Positions 1-14,849 of a DNA stretch of 64,000 bases are shown here, piece after piece. This stretch comes from Aptenodytes patagonicus (lineage: Eukaryota; Chordata; Aves; Sphenisciformes; Spheniscidae), in contig NC_134959.1 of the NCBI RefSeq assembly GCF_965638725.1, positions 15,053,417-15,117,416 on the forward strand. The letters are read 5' to 3'. The notes under the pieces were generated by a model. It had not been told where the DNA came from and did not search any database. It saw only the letters and a list, made by a program, of their open reading frames with translations. The position numbers and the translations under genes are program-made. Numbering within the stretch: position 1 is the first letter of the stretch; each line of letters begins with the position of its first letter.

Positions 1-3000
1 GTTGTCTGGAAGTAAAATTTTCAAAGTAATAGGGATGGGAATGTTATATTCGAACTATATTAGAGCAGCATTGGTAAAATTTGTTAGAAATGGCTCCTAG
101 TAATCCATATTTTGTTTTCATTTAATACAGTATAATGTAGAGGCATTCTTTTTACAGGAAAAAAGCAGAATCATGTCTCGTACCCAGTCTTATGGTAAGA
201 AGGAATTTAGGGAGGTGAAGGGGAGGCAGGTGGTGCCTGTTTTTAATTTCATTAAACTATTTATGTAGTTTTAGTAAGTAGTACTAAATGAAAAAAGCAG
301 GAGACCCCACAACGTTTACAAATGGATTTTTACTTTTTGTGCAATTAGCAGTAACTATTTTGTTACATTGATCATGCGTGGGATGTTATAACAGAATTAT
401 AAACCCCGGGAGGAAGTAGCAAACTCCTATGACAAAAACAGTTATATGAGCAAAGCATCACTCTGATACTAATCAAAAGGATAGTAGTCATGTGACCTCT
501 TGCTTGGAGGTGCAGGTAAGAGTAGAATAGGGTAACGTGGGCCCAAAATGCCTACTGACAAGAGAAGAAAGCCTTGTCCTGTGCCATATTTCCTCCTGCT
601 CTCTGTAGAAGACCCCTCCTGCTAGGTTTTCCAGAAGCTGACAGATATGGGTGAAAAGGTTTTTTGTTTTGTTTTTGTAATATGCTTTTGCCTATAGGAG
701 CCACATTATTCCATGATCCTGTGGAAAGAAAGAAAGCAGGTTCTTACAGGAGGCATATTTTCCTTATGGAGGTGGAGGCATTTTATAGATTACTGTGGTA
801 GAACCTCTCACTTTTAAGGATGAGACATTGGGAGAGTGAAGAACCTTTAAGCTATTAAAAAACCCCCACAAACTCACCTGTCAGGATCTCTGTAGAGTTT
901 ACCACTCGTAGATACAGTAGTTGTATACAGCTGCTGTGTTAGGCAGCCACCTGCTTTGCCCATGCTTAGAGCTATCTCTGCTGTTTGGTTAGAACATGGA
1001 GTTATTTTATGAGCATCTGAAAATAAGTGTTTCATTTATTATAAAAACTGTACTTGTTTTTCCACAGTTGTAACTTATGTGACTAGATTCATCAAAGACA
1101 GTAGACTGCTTACACAAGTAACTGCTCAGCTGAGTAAGTCATAATATATCCCTTATCTCTTGTCAAGCAGCTGGTATCTTCAATTGGAAACTGCTATAGA
1201 AACTTAATTACCATAATTAATTGAGACATTAATTATTACACTGTCTTGTATTTGAATGTTCTGTCACTAGCAATAAATGTAGAAGAAGGGCTTGAGAATT
1301 ATTAAAGGATTATTTATACTGATTTGATATGCTTCTTAGATTGTTCTTAAAAAAAAAAAAATCCTCAAATGTTTCCAATACTAAAACATTTTAAAATCTA
1401 TTATATATTTAGTTTTTTCATCTATCCTCTTGATATTTGCTTTAAAAAAATCTGTTGTTGAGCCATGTTTTGAAAGGATAGGGATCATCTATGGAGTTCA
1501 GAATTTCTGTTCTGGTCCTCTCTTTCTCTGTGAAAGCAAAAATGTGCGCGTAGCCTTTTGAGCCTATCGTGGCTCAGGATAAGCAACAGTGGAACTTGCA
1601 GCCTTTCATCTTCTTTTTTTTTTTTTAATCTACTTTCATAGCCACAGGTATAAATGAAATCTTTGTTTCCATTTTCTCTAATTTTCTGCTTAGTTTCCAT
1701 CAAAGCAGGCTCTGCTTGGAGGCTTTAAATAATCCATTACTGTGATGCTTTTTTCTTGAAGTGTTACGGGCTTTGTTTCATCAGGGAATGGACTGTATGT
1801 TTTGTTCAGTATTGTAACCTATACATTACCTTCTTGCTGGAGCTGCTGCTTTTATGTTCTGCCTAGAAGATGACTGGTCACTAGATATAGACAATAATTT
1901 CCTGCCTCATAATGTAACGGTTCCAAACCAGTGGTACCCATAAGCAGCCTTGTGTTTCAGGCTTTTTCTAGTCAGCCTGCCATACACCTGCTGAACATAG
2001 TGCATAGCCGGTAACAACATGCACAGTCCTGTGCTGAGTGCTACCTTAGAGGGACTCTCCTATGTGGAAGCATTGGCACATGACTGTCCTGTGATAGTTT
2101 GTATGAAGTAGTTATAATGAAATATTTCACTCCAAATTAAACATTTTTGTAGACATTATCCTCATCTATAGTCAATATTAGGTATGGGAGGAGAGAAGGG
2201 AGCAAGAAGGCTTGCGTGGGAAAGAACCCAGTTAAAATTTTGTAATGAGTTTCATATGTGGTATTACATACGTTTAGTAACCACCCAAATTTGCCCAGTG
2301 TTCCCATGCATTAGTTACTTTTGACCAGAGACGAGCTGAATCTCAGCATAAGTTAAAAAAAATCAAGCTGAATAGATCTAAGCCAGCAAAGCAAGATACT
2401 TCAATTTAATATCAAGTATAGTAACTAACCCTTGCTGCCGTTCTGTGACCATTCCAACCTTTATGGAATTGTGTTGATTGAGTCAAAATTCAAAGTTACT
2501 ACAAAGCCTGGATTTTTGATGATGCTATAAAGAAGATGAGTTTGTTCTTTTTCCCACCCTTCTCTGTTTTTTGGTTTTGGTTTCTTTTTTTTTTTTTTCC
2601 CCTTCTGAAAGACAAAGGAAACACAATTCACCTAGCTTTATTAGCTGCCTCTGCTCTAGAACAGATTTTTGTCATTACTGTTATCCTCCTTTCTGTGTCA
2701 AAACAGTTTAATATATCTTGTGACTATGTTTTTCTTTGGTATTTCTAGTATCATCCCCATTAAAAATGGGAGGAACTATGCCCCAAACCAGATTACATGA
2801 GTGTACTCTTGACCAGGAAATAGCAGTTTAAACAGTAATTTGTTTACAAGTGTTTACTCTAGAAGAACATGACCTGGATAATGAACATCACCTGTTCATA
2901 TGCTGCCAAAAAGCTACTGTCAGCATAATCCCTACAGCAATAACAATGCCAATACTCTGGGTGCAGACAACTTGAAAAGATCTATCACTAATGCACAAGG

Positions 3001-6000
3001 TGTATTTGCAATTTTGTGTGGATAGTTACTTTTAATTTTTTTTAAATCTAAATATAATTTACTTACTAAATACACCCTGCTTTCTCATATTGCAGGACCT
3101 GGGTAAAAGAAAAAGCAGAGAGAACTTAGAAAAGATGTGATACCTGCGTAGTCAGGATCCTGCTAATGTCTTCAGATAACGTTTTTGCAAAAAGTTATCT
3201 TTACCTCCTTGCTGTTTTGGTTGTTCACTGTGGGCAGTTTTAAATCTAATTTTAAAGAGATCTTGTGTTAATTACTTTCCCCACTGACCTGTCTTTTGTT
3301 GCTTTAAATTGTAAATTTCCTACCTGTGAGCCAGACTTGTTAAAAGCATCATGCCTTGCATCATGAAAGAGATATTGTGGTCGGATTTTTTCCTGCTCTT
3401 TGTCACTTATATGCCACTAAACAATTATACTTTTTTGCAACACAAATGAGAGTAGTGGTTGCACTTTGCTCAGAGACAGCAGGAAGTAGTCATGTATCAA
3501 GTGGAAGATGGTTAGCTATTCAGTAACTGGGTAACTTCTGTGTGTTGGTGTTTTTTTCTTCCTCTAGTCTAGATAAAGTAGTTATTTGTAAGTGTTTTTT
3601 TAAGAGTCCTCTTTCTTTGTTGTTGTTTTGGTTTTTCTGCGCTGGAAAAGGAGCTCTGGCAAATTGCCACAATCTTGTTTTGGAGGAAAATATGAGAAAA
3701 AATGCAGTTTCTTTTCAGTGATGTGCATGCTGTCTTGTTTCAGGAGTGCAATACAGTCTAAAGTTGAAAAGCCTAAGGCGAATCTTTCATGTCTGCTGTA
3801 ACACTTTGAAGTAAAACTGAATTTTATAGGAAACTAGTATTGTCACACCATTGGAAATGTTCAGGGCAGACAGTTAACATTTTATTACTGCATCCATGAA
3901 AGTAATAGACAAATTTGATCACTTGATCTCAAATGACTAAACTGAGAAAAAACAGCAAACAATGGCTGAATTGGGAAGAAAATCCATGACTCCTGACAGA
4001 AAAGTTAATACTCTATCTTTTGAATCTTGACTACATCAGTATCCCTTTCCAATCAGTATTATTTTGTGATTTGATTGTAGTACAGTTGTGTGCTTAGAAT
4101 TACAGTCCACAACTGCAGGCAAAAATAATCTTGAAATTGTTGAAATAGTTGATGTAGAAGAGCACATACATAAATGCACCTTTATTCATGACCTTTACTA
4201 ATTAATTTCCCAGTCCACTAATGTAATGTGTACAGGAATTAGGTACTTGAATGATGAGACTCTTCTTCCATGTTAATGCTATGACTTAGTACCAGTTTTC
4301 ACTAGACCATCACATCACTGCAAGTAAGTTGTGGTGTCCCCCCCCCCGTCAGTTCTTTGCTTATTTATTTGGCCCTGAGTGTGCTTTAGCTGGCGTTAAT
4401 GGAGGAGCATAAGCCTTTCATTTGTATGCTTATCAGGATGTAAAGAGAGAGTTCTGCTCTCACTTTGACCACTATAAGTTGTGACCAGTCTGATGAAATA
4501 AGTGAGCTATACAACTTCTGTAAATGAAGTAAGAGGTATTTATCTTGTCTCTCCACTCAGTCTTGTTAGTCGAATGAGAAATTTAGATACAGTAAATAAC
4601 TTTTCCACAGTCAGAGATGGGAAAAATCATTAATGTAATTGTAAAGGGGGCATGGCATGCCCTTTTTCTTGATTCATTTCTGCCTTGGCCCCCTGACTTA
4701 AAAGCCTGAACTGTACATTGATGTAGCAATTGTAAGCTACTGTCTAGTGAAAGAATCTTGTAAAAGCCTCTGGTTTGGTAGGGGTGTAACTGAGGCATCA
4801 TTCCTTCTGCCAGAGTAAGTCAGAATTTAGAGGAATATATATATATATTTTTAATATTCTCTTTCCCTCTGTATGAGCTATGTATCCAGCTTAAAGGATT
4901 TATTAAGAAGCCTTTTCACTTGTTTGTGTTCAGGGGGAGGGAAGTTATTTCTTTGATGTTCCCAAGTCTTTCCACATAACTGGATTAAACCCTGAAACCA
5001 TGTTAAGCAAAAGCTGTGACAGTAATGTAACCTAATTTGTTTCCCTAAAGATTGATGTGATGGATTATTCAAGCTGACCTCTCTCTTCAATTTCTAGATA
5101 TCCATACATTATTAATCTTTAATGCTGATAGTAAGCTGCTAATAAAACAGGAAATACTTAACTCCTTTGTTAGATTTTCCACAATATCCTTCTTTCTCTC
5201 CTGTATACACACTTTTTAAAATTTAGGTTGTCCAAGATGAAAATATCCATATTTTAAATTGTATGTGTAGGTTCTTACAGGGTTGCTGGATAACTGTTTA
5301 GCAGATTGTCTCCCCTATTTGCTATAGATATTAATGGGTTAGTATTTTAAATAATTGCTAGAAGAACATAGTATCACACTTTCTGATGTTTATTTGAGTT
5401 TGAATATGAATTGTTACTGCATGAAGATAGAAGAGAGCAGTAGTCTCTGAGCTTTTGGTCAGATGGAGTGGAGGACAAGGATAGAAAGTAGTTTCACAAT
5501 CAACAGCTTTAATGGATGTTAATACTGTAGGAAAAAGCAGAGCTGGCAGGCTTTGGCAGCATACTCAATCTGAGGTTTATGTTTTGTTATTATTTGAGTT
5601 AACACTGACATGAAACTCTAATGAAGATGTAACATTTGTTTAGACATGCTGTGTATAGACGTTACTGGACACAGGGCCCATTTGATGAGGAAATAGGTTT
5701 AGCTATTCTTTTCAATGTTTGTTTTTGTAGCAGGCTAAAGAGGACAATATTCTTGAATAATCAGATTTGTCTGTGCTTAAGGGTTTTTTTGCCCTAGAAA
5801 CAAAGAACTTGGTCTTTGATCTATGTTATGCACCATCAGGATCATGAGTGATGTGAATATCTGTGCAGCCTACTGTTACAGTGTAAAACCTCCAGTGGTG
5901 TCAGTGTAGGAAAATTAGATCATTAGATGGGTGATAAACTTCACTGGCAATAAATGAGACAAATCTTGCAGTAGAAGAGTGCAGTGTTTCAATAATGCTG

Positions 6001-9000
6001 TAGTTTTTTTGAGCTCTAGAAAAGTAAACCTATTTCCAATTTTCAGCTTTATATTGGCATTAGAGACATATGAGTTATGCCTTGGGTTATGTATACAACT
6101 GAATTTTTCACCCCTTTGTAGACTGTCACTGTGTAGTATCTGTTCTGATACTTTTGTAACTTAACCTTCCTTTTTTTCATACTTTCCTACCTAGCTTTTC
6201 CCTTTCTGAAATGGTTTATGACAAAGATTTTCTTTCATAATCCTTTTAAAAAATAGTAAAAATAAGCACTAGATCAGATGTGGCATTTTGCTTATATAGC
6301 TTGGCTGCTGGGAACAGAGAGAATCTGGTTTAATTTAATTTCAATTCTTCGATTCTAGGCATTAGCCATTAATATTCATACAAAGTCTTCCTTAAAAAGA
6401 AAAAAAAAAATCAATAAGTACATCTGACCTTAATAACAAGGTTTTGCTGTTAATCAATAGGCTCACTACCATAATGTATTACCCTTCCAAATAGCACTCT
6501 AGATGTTTGGACCTGTCTCGAAATCTTTCAACTTGAATGTGGATTAGTGTTGAAAAGTATTTCAGTATGTTCAATGAAACTAATGTCTATTGTTCATAGG
6601 GGATCCAGATCTAGTTCTGTAGGAGATTGTACGATTTTTTTTTTTTGATCCTCTTCAATAAAACAGAGCTGACATATATCCCACTTTATAATCAGACATC
6701 CTAAGATGTAAAGCTATACTGGACAACATAGATAACGTTCCGTGCTGGGGGGAAAAAAAATTTTAAAAAAATTGAAACGTGGGGAAAAAGGAGAAAAATA
6801 ACTGTATTTTACTGTTTTATTTTTCCTTCTTGGAAAGATTGGATAGCCAGAGAGAGACATAGAGAGGATTGACTTATAACTGTGCGAACCTCAAAAGACT
6901 TGCAGAAAATCCTGCTTCCAAAACTATGGATCCCGAGACAGCTTTATTGTCTTTCATGGTCTCCCCTTCTCTGATGCTGTAGCTGACTGGGCAGGCCCTT
7001 GATTTCTGGTTGCTTATCCACTGAATCTGGCGGGCTTTATATTAGACCCTAAAATTTGACTCTTGTCTGAGAAGGAATCAAAGCCATATATTTTTATTTT
7101 CTCCTAGATATGTCATACCGGTTATTTCCGTGAAGGTTGGCCCAGGGGCCCACAGGCAAGATTGCCATTAATTTAAGATATTCTTCCATCATTACTTCAA
7201 GTGCTTCCATGATGAAAGAAGAGAAGGTAGCCTCATGGTTAGGCAAGCAGAAGACTAGTTATTACATTTTCAAATATATGGCAAACAAGTTCTGCTTTAA
7301 GATAGGCTTGGCTTTCTGCCAGTTCCTTCAGTCATTGTAAATTGCTCTTTGTAACTCAACAAGGCAACCAAATAATCTGCATTTTCTTGCAAATTTACAT
7401 AAATAATTTTTCATTATACTGTAAATCTGAAGTGACTGTCCCATATCTTTCAGTTTGGCAATATTAATTTCTGTGTAGTCCTACAGTAAGGACAAGACAT
7501 GACCTCCAGTTCTGATTCAAATAAAACTGAATTCAATTACGTATTTTTCCCTTGGTAGTCCTTGTTTGATCACCCTGGGTATTTTTGTTTGTTTTTAAAT
7601 GATGCATGATCTTTTTAAGAATAGGAGAATTAATGTAGAAATATCTTCTACACTCTTTCTACTTCTCATTAATGTTCCACTAAGCCTTGAGGGCTGCTTG
7701 TTAGCTTGAGCTCCCTGTTTGGTACTGTTGCTAAAGAACAGTTAGTAGTACTTTATTTGTGTTCCTGAGGGGAGGAGAGAGTACTGAAAAAGTGGGTTTG
7801 TGCTTTTTATTTCTGTTGTTGAGCATTAGTATTTGCCAACTGTACTGCAGTAGCATTAGAGGTGGTGCTGAAATGTTGTCATTGAATCCTGATGTTACAC
7901 ATCTGGCAACTTGTTGTAATGTAAACTATTCCATGAATGTATGTAATGCAGCTTTTGATACTTTTATAAATTGACATTAAAACCAGGTATTTCATAAGTT
8001 CAAACACAGTAATGCAATATTTAAATGTACCTATTATAGCTCTTTGTGAGCAAGAAATCCACATGCTTGCTTTAGAGAACAGTTTATCTTATGATGCTAA
8101 TAATTAAAGGAAAGTTGGAACTACAATTAAAAAAACTGAAACAAATTTACCGTGTGTGTTCTAACAATTAATAAGAAATAACTCATATTTGGATTCTGCT
8201 AGTTCAAGTAATGGATGTGTTCCCTTATGCTAATGTCTGTCCTTGCTCCTACTCTGATGTGGAAAGTGCAGTACAGTGAAGCTTTCCAAGTTTAGCTTTG
8301 TAAGTTCTGGATCTTAAAGGCAAATAACTTAAGTTTTCTGTTATTACTACTTCTCTTGCACAGATTTAACACTTGAGTGCTTGTATTCAAATTTGTCAAA
8401 ACAGACATAAATGCAGAAACGTCTGGGAGAATATGATAACCTTAGGAGTCATACAGAGCTCTAAAAATTACCTACTATATGAGATTATTTTAAGTATCCA
8501 TTACTTTTTGATTTGTTTACTATACACTTGAATTTTACATAGGTATTTTGTGCTGTTCTTGTATATTCCAGAATTCCCTTCACTGTTAAGGATAAAACTT
8601 AACGATGACAGATGATAAAATGGCCTGCACAGAATCTTTTGCCTCTGGTAAGTGCAAAGCAAACATCTTCACCTTACTAGATCTCTTTGTTTTTCATTAC
8701 TACAGAAAAATTAAAATTATTTGGCTTTGCCTCAGGCCTTCAATTGCTCTGTTGGGTTATTAAACATACAGTGGAGAGCCAGTAATGAGTGGTATTGCTT
8801 ATGTACCTTGTCTGCTTGTTCTTTATAAATAGAAGATTCATTACAATGTTTAAGAGACTTGGGATTTATTGACTTGTCTTTCTAAGAATCCCTTATTCTC
8901 ATAATTGCTTTCAAGAGTATTCTCCTACTTTTTTCACCCCCATTAATCACTGACTCATCTTTTTATATCATAATCAGTAGTAATTGAGAAGGCTATCCAG

Positions 9001-12000
9001 TAAACTCAGTACCAACAGCTGGCTTCTTCCAAATTATTAGGAGTATTGAGGGTGTTTACTGAAGTGAGGGAACCTAACATATTGGTTAAGTAGAATTGTG
9101 TGCTTTATTACCTTGAGAGTAATTTGAGTGTGTTGAAGGGTGAGTTAAACATTGTATCAGAAAGGTCCACTGGTTGGTATTGTCTCCCATTTTGTATTTA
9201 AAACAAAGAATTCTTTACTTTTCAACTCCACTCCTGTCTCTGCAAATAGCTTTTTTTAATTTTTGTAGTCTGATGTGCTTTGCCAGTGGAACTGAAAGGA
9301 AGCTTAAGCTCTGGATTCCTGTGTTATTCACAGGCAAATATAGTAGCTATTAAAGACAAGTGTTATGAGCAAATTGAGTGTGATAACCAGGGGCAAACTA
9401 AACCTTCTCACATAAAAAACACATGCTCTTTTAATTCTGATGCTACTTCCCCATAAAAAACTAAACCTTGAGTATTAAAACATTGATGTACTCTGTTCCC
9501 GTTTAGCCATATTCATTTGAGGTTAAGGAGATAATCCTGTGAGCTTTGCGTTTTCCTTGTAGTCTCTTACTTTTCAGGTGAAAAATAAGCTGCAGTATAA
9601 ACTCAGAAATTAACATAGTGCTTAAACTCTGAAATGCTCTGGTTTAATGATAAATACTTCTACAACATAATTCTTGCTCCTAAATACATCTGGAAGGAAG
9701 ACAGAAGCAACTTTTATGTAGGTGATAATGTACTTTGAGGCTAATTATAAGATGTAAATAACATGCTTAATTTCTATGTAGATATTAATAAAATAATGAA
9801 ATAAGATTTAAAACTTTAAAGGTGTCTAGAAAATCTGTGTTTGGGAGGAGAAGTAGTTTTTCAGAGAAGATGGTATGACGTGCATCCTTTAAGTACACCG
9901 GCAGCATTGACAGCTCTTGCCCTTCAGAAGGCATGATTTAGATTCCAAAACAGCAAATTATTTTGAATTTTGAGGTGTGTAGGTCTTAGGTACCTATTAT
10001 TTGGTTTATTATAATACTTTTTTTTTCTTGAACAGAATTTGACATAAATTTTATGGGTTTCTTCAGTATAAAAACTATTACCATAAATTGTGTGATGGTA
10101 ATGGAAAAACATCCAAAGACATCAAGTTCTTACTTTTTTTCCCTCAGCCTGGCTGTGTAAGAACAGATTTATAAAAACTAAGCTGTTTTATCTGGTATAT
10201 GGTAGATTATTTTCAATAGCTAGATAAGAGGGAACAAGCTGACAATTGACAAATGACTGTTGTTGGTGTTGATCTATGAAACAGATGGAAAACATATTTT
10301 TGTTAAGCTGATTCTGTAAAATGGAGTGTAGCAAAAGAATTTGAATGTGAAAATATACTTGCAGTTCCATGGTGACACAGAACCACATATTAGAGCATAT
10401 TGGCATGTGATTTATTTGTGTATTTATAGGGAGGATTTACCCTATACAGAGATGGTCACTGGAAACCACAGGAACAGAAGTCTTAAAGATAGTAGCTTTT
10501 ATATTGTTAGATTGAGATAGGTGCTATAAATACTCATTTTCAAAGCATGAATCAACTCAAAGGTTTTTGATTTTTAAAATCCTTTCTCCCGTTATAAATA
10601 ATATTCAGTTGTAACACTGTGATCTCAAATAATGTAAAATCAGCTTATCTTTCAGGCTGACATAAATTAGGAATCTTGTTTTGGTAAACAGTCTACAGAC
10701 CTTCTGAGCAATCATAGGACTCATACATAAACTTTGAAATAAGGACATGTAAAAGTAAATGGATTTGACTGAGTTTTACTGTGAACAGATATATAGAGAC
10801 TGACCATACAGGAAGATCAAACTGTAGATATGTTTCAGTATATCCATATGAATTAAGTTGTTTCATTTCAAGCAGTAGTTTACTCTTGGCTTCTCAGGTA
10901 TAGGTGTTAAGATCTTTTTTTATTACTTTTGCTGTTGGTAGCCTTTTAGATAACGGATTATACTTAAATAGTTTGGAAACTTAAATGTTGTTACAATCAC
11001 TGATATAAGAATCTTCTTATTTGAGGACTAAATTGATTTGAAAATAAGGCAAGCCTTTTTTCCTCATTTAGCAGGAGATTTGCTGGTAATGCACAGAATT
11101 CTCTGTACCAAGTAAAAAACAAAACAAAGTGTATTTTAATGACTTAAAAATTCTGTGAAGTGTTCACATGACAAGCACCTTTTTTTGTAAGTCAATGACA
11201 GCTCTTTTCATAACCTTTCTTTGTATTGGTTTAGTAAAAATAGACAGTAATTCTTATACCATTATAATTTGTATGCACTATGAGGGACATGTTGCCTATA
11301 GCAGACAAGAGAATCTCATGCATTTTAAGTACAAATTAGTATTTCTGTGATCACGGAAACATTTCAGAGTCAGTAACAGTGTTAAGTCTGAGTTTCCTAT
11401 ATCACTGTCATGGTATCTGTAAATGCAGATGTCTCCTTACAGAACTCTCAAGAATCATGGTTCTCAGTCACTTTTATTTTCATGTTGGCTGTAGGTCTAC
11501 TTCTACAACTTTTATCAACAACAAGTCCTTCTTCATGTTAGATAGTTTGATGTCTAAGCTACTATGATAAAAGGTAAAAATTAATTATAAGTACCAAAAA
11601 GTAGTTAATGCTGTTGGCCTTTTCCTGGTCAATGTGTGTCTGGGGAATGTATCTTTGCTTATGTGCATTCAGTGTCAACAGAGGGATCAGAGATAGGGGT
11701 AAAATTGAGTGCAAAATCAGGATGCTCCTAGAAATGTATGGATTTAAGATGGAGACAATGGAAATATGCTAACAGTACTTAGATAGTGCAAGAGTATGAC
11801 AGGTGGTGTTTTTCACTAATGCCAAAGAAAAGTTTAAAGACCACAACACCAGCTCCAACTGGATTGAGACTGCAAAACTAATAACTAGATTCTTTTGCTG
11901 AAAACGTAAGCTTTCTGCACTCTGAAGTGCAGTATACTCAAGCAGTATACCCAGTTAGTTTTTCTCTATAGTGAAGGGAATTTGATTCTGCTGGAAGTGG

Positions 12001-12599
12001 AATTATGGTTCTAATAGTTACCACTCATTTCTTAAAGCACAGCTAGGTAACTGAACCCAACATTACAGTGAGATGTATAGACATTTTTTTAAACACACCA
12101 TGCACAAGGTTTCCTTTCAGACTTTTAGGTTTGGTGTTAATTTCACCTTGCTTCTGATAAAACAAGCACTGATATTTCATTTTCCTGCCCTTACTATTTA
12201 TAGAAGCCTATAGAAATCATTATTCCCTTGGGTTTCTCTCTCAGATCTGTTCAAGTGTACAGCTATTGCCACAGTAAGGGCTGGGTCTGCTAGTACAGAA
12301 ATACTGAAAAGCTCCCTCCAGGACAGTTTTTGGTCTGTATTGGGAATCAGGAGCAGGTGTTAACTAGGCAGCAGTATCTTGTCTTTATTTATGCTAAAGA
12401 CAAAAAAAACAGATTAGAAAGCAAGGAAGGGGGGAAAGTGAAGCTCGTAGAGCTGCGCTTGGGGATATTGGAAAAAGTTACGCACAGAAGACATGACTGG
12501 TTATGGGAGCTCACCTATGTGCTCTGGGGTAGCCAAAAAGCAGCTGCGTTCTGACCATGTAATCAAAAAGTTACAACTGAATATTATTCATGCTGTTTG
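1..12599. other. AT-rich DNA downstream of NETO2, no gene supported
   Basis: No open frame above about 75 codons and no recognisable protein family on either strand. Only low-complexity T or A runs stand out. One exon-like structure on the plus strand (8572-8647) is treated as a hypothesis. Longer NETO2 3' UTR forms could extend into the right part. Confidence 0.65.
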
Positions 12600-14481
12600 G
12601 GAAATTCTTCAATAGAGCTTTTCCCCCTTTTCTCCACAGACTTGGGCTTTGCAGGCTTGCTATTTGTTTTATTATTACAGGTTTACTGTTCAAAGACAAC
12701 ATAATTTCAGAAAGAATAGGGATCACATTTTTATCACATAGACAAATATACCTTAAAAAGAAAACTTAATCATGCAAACCTAGCACTTACAAGAGTTATA
12801 CGGACAAAAATGACCTGTGTAAAACTACATATTACTTGTTGAAAGAATCTGGAACTAACAGACTCTCACAAATAACATTCTGTATCATATAGGTCATGGT
12901 GAGATACTTATTACTGAAATCAATGAGAAGTAAATGAAATCTGTCAAGAAGTGTCTTAATTAAATATTCAAAAATTTTCAAGTCAAAACTAGCTAGATTT
13001 TTTTAACACATCTTCTGCATGAAGTGCATCTAAAACTAATGCCCATTTTAATTCTTTCAAATTGAAAGACATACTGGGACCAGCACAAAAACTGACACCA
13101 GGATACAGCCTTAAGGGTCTGATCTGTGAGCTTCTGATTAAGTTCTTTCTAGACATCAGACAGGGTTAATTTTGAACTTGGGAAGTGTTGAAGACATGCA
13201 ATTCCCCTCTTCTTTTTTTTCCCCTTTAAACTTCTTACGTTCTAAGCATTTGTAAAAAAATTTTTTTTCTTTGTCATTCTAATGAAAATCTGCAATTACA
13301 GCTGTTGTTCATCTTTTATTTTAAAGAAAGTTTTTTCAGTTGCTAGGGTGGTGTATATATGTATTTTTTTATACTACAGCCAGCACAACAAACATTATGG
13401 TTTTACATACATTTGCAAATAAAGGATATGCCCAGTGCAAGCTGGTATGTCACTTTTAGTGAAAGGCTTCTTGTAAATGAAATACTAGAATAAACCCAAA
13501 CAAACCAGGGAATAAAATGTAGGCTAATGTGGAAGTCATATTAAGTATTCTTGGCAAGTTGCGATGTACGCAGCGGCCACTGCATGTTATTCAGAGCTGC
13601 TAATGGGGACACTGAAACAAGCCTGCTGTACAGGTGCTAGACTTTGATTGAATAAATAGTCTGTACAGTATCAAACTATATAAAAAGTTTAAAAACCACA
13701 ATGAGAATTATTATATTTTAAAAATTTTTCTATATTGTAAAAATTTTAAAATTAGGTCCAAACCACCATTAAAAAAGGTATGAAATGTGCAATTTTGCAA
13801 GTGGAAACAAGGGGCACAAGAAGGGTTCCATAAGGGTTAATAAGAGTTGCTTTGTGATTTCTCTTTGTTTCCAGTATCTTCATATACCTGGTAATCACAC
13901 AGACCTTAGAGCAGTTCTCTCCAGGCAAGTAGGACATGAACTAAAAGTATCATCACTGATTTCAGTAGGAAAGATTGGCTGCAATAAGGACTAAAAGGCT
14001 ATTTTAAGAGACGAATGTACAGTACAGTCTATTTATGTAAATACTTGGAAAACGCAGGAACAAAATTGTTTTCTAACTACAGAGCTGTGAAATCAGTGAG
14101 CCCTATGGATCTGTAATATATGGCAGAATATTTTAAAATCCTAAACTGTCTTGAAAGAAAACTGGTTTAAGTCTGCATCTAGAATAACATGAGTACTTAC
14201 TTGTGTTTTAACCAAAAGCTGCAAAGATTATATATTTCCAAATGTACTAAAATTAATATAACTCAGTATTTTTAAAAGGCAGTAATCCTTTACACTTATA
14301 TCTCACAAAGCATTGAGTGAGGAACTGATAATTAAAGACAATATAAATGGTAGGCAAGATGAAACAGATGGCTGTAACATAATTCTTGAGTCTTAACTGG
14401 CACTTAACACTAACTTTACTTTCAATTTGACAAATACAATAAGACACCTATGTTGACATACACGTGGTGCACTTAACTACT

Positions 14482-14487
14482 TTTATT
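14482..14487 (-). terminator. NETO2: Candidate proximal NETO2 poly(A) signal AATAAA
   Basis: The minus strand reads AATAAA about 390 nt after the NETO2 stop, with a GTGTATGTC-type GU-rich stretch about 20-25 nt downstream. This is the first canonical hexamer after the stop. Distal alternatives exist. Confidence 0.4.
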
Positions 14488-14809
14488 TATGTAACTGAGG
14501 TATTAATATTGTCTTGAAAAGCAGACATCTAAAGAAGAGAAAATTATATAAGGAAGAGAATAGTAGTCATGGTTTTCAGTGTTCAATTATTAGTAGTTGT
14601 TGTTTTTTTTTTTCTTCCAGTATCCTTAAGTTATAATTTCCATGCAAAGTCTCTGTCTTACTCCTCCACTAGATAGGTAGCTTGGGAAGATAGGAGGAAA
14701 TCCACCATTTGTCAGCAAGATTTAGTTACGAAGACTTTGTTTTTTTTAAATGAAGTATAATAAGCTAAAAGTGTGTGCATCTCACACGCTGCATATAGTA
14801 CACGTTTAA

Positions 14810-14817
14810 TATATACA
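14810..14817 (-). promoter_or_regulatory. Pumilio response element UGUAUAUA (distal of two)
   Basis: On the minus (mRNA) strand TGTATATA lies about 56-63 nt after the NETO2 stop. It fits the PUM consensus UGUAHAUA. The preceding bases CAG are shared with the second copy, so an 11-nt direct repeat CAGTGTATATA is present twice. Confidence 0.5.
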
Positions 14818-14841
14818 CTGTCATTATACACAAGCATCTTG

Positions 14842-14849
14842 TATATACA
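14842..14849 (-). promoter_or_regulatory. Pumilio response element UGUAUAUA (proximal of two)
   Basis: TGTATATA on the minus strand, about 24-31 nt after the NETO2 stop codon and 24 nt from the second copy. It fits the PUM consensus exactly. A location this close to the stop means it would be present in every NETO2 mRNA regardless of poly(A) choice. Confidence 0.5.

Noticed and set aside
158-194. Small exon-like unit on the plus strand (TTTTTACAG acceptor, ATG at 173, GTAAGA donor)
   Set aside because: Only 37 nt, no partner exon that continues its frame within the window, and such short units are expected by chance.
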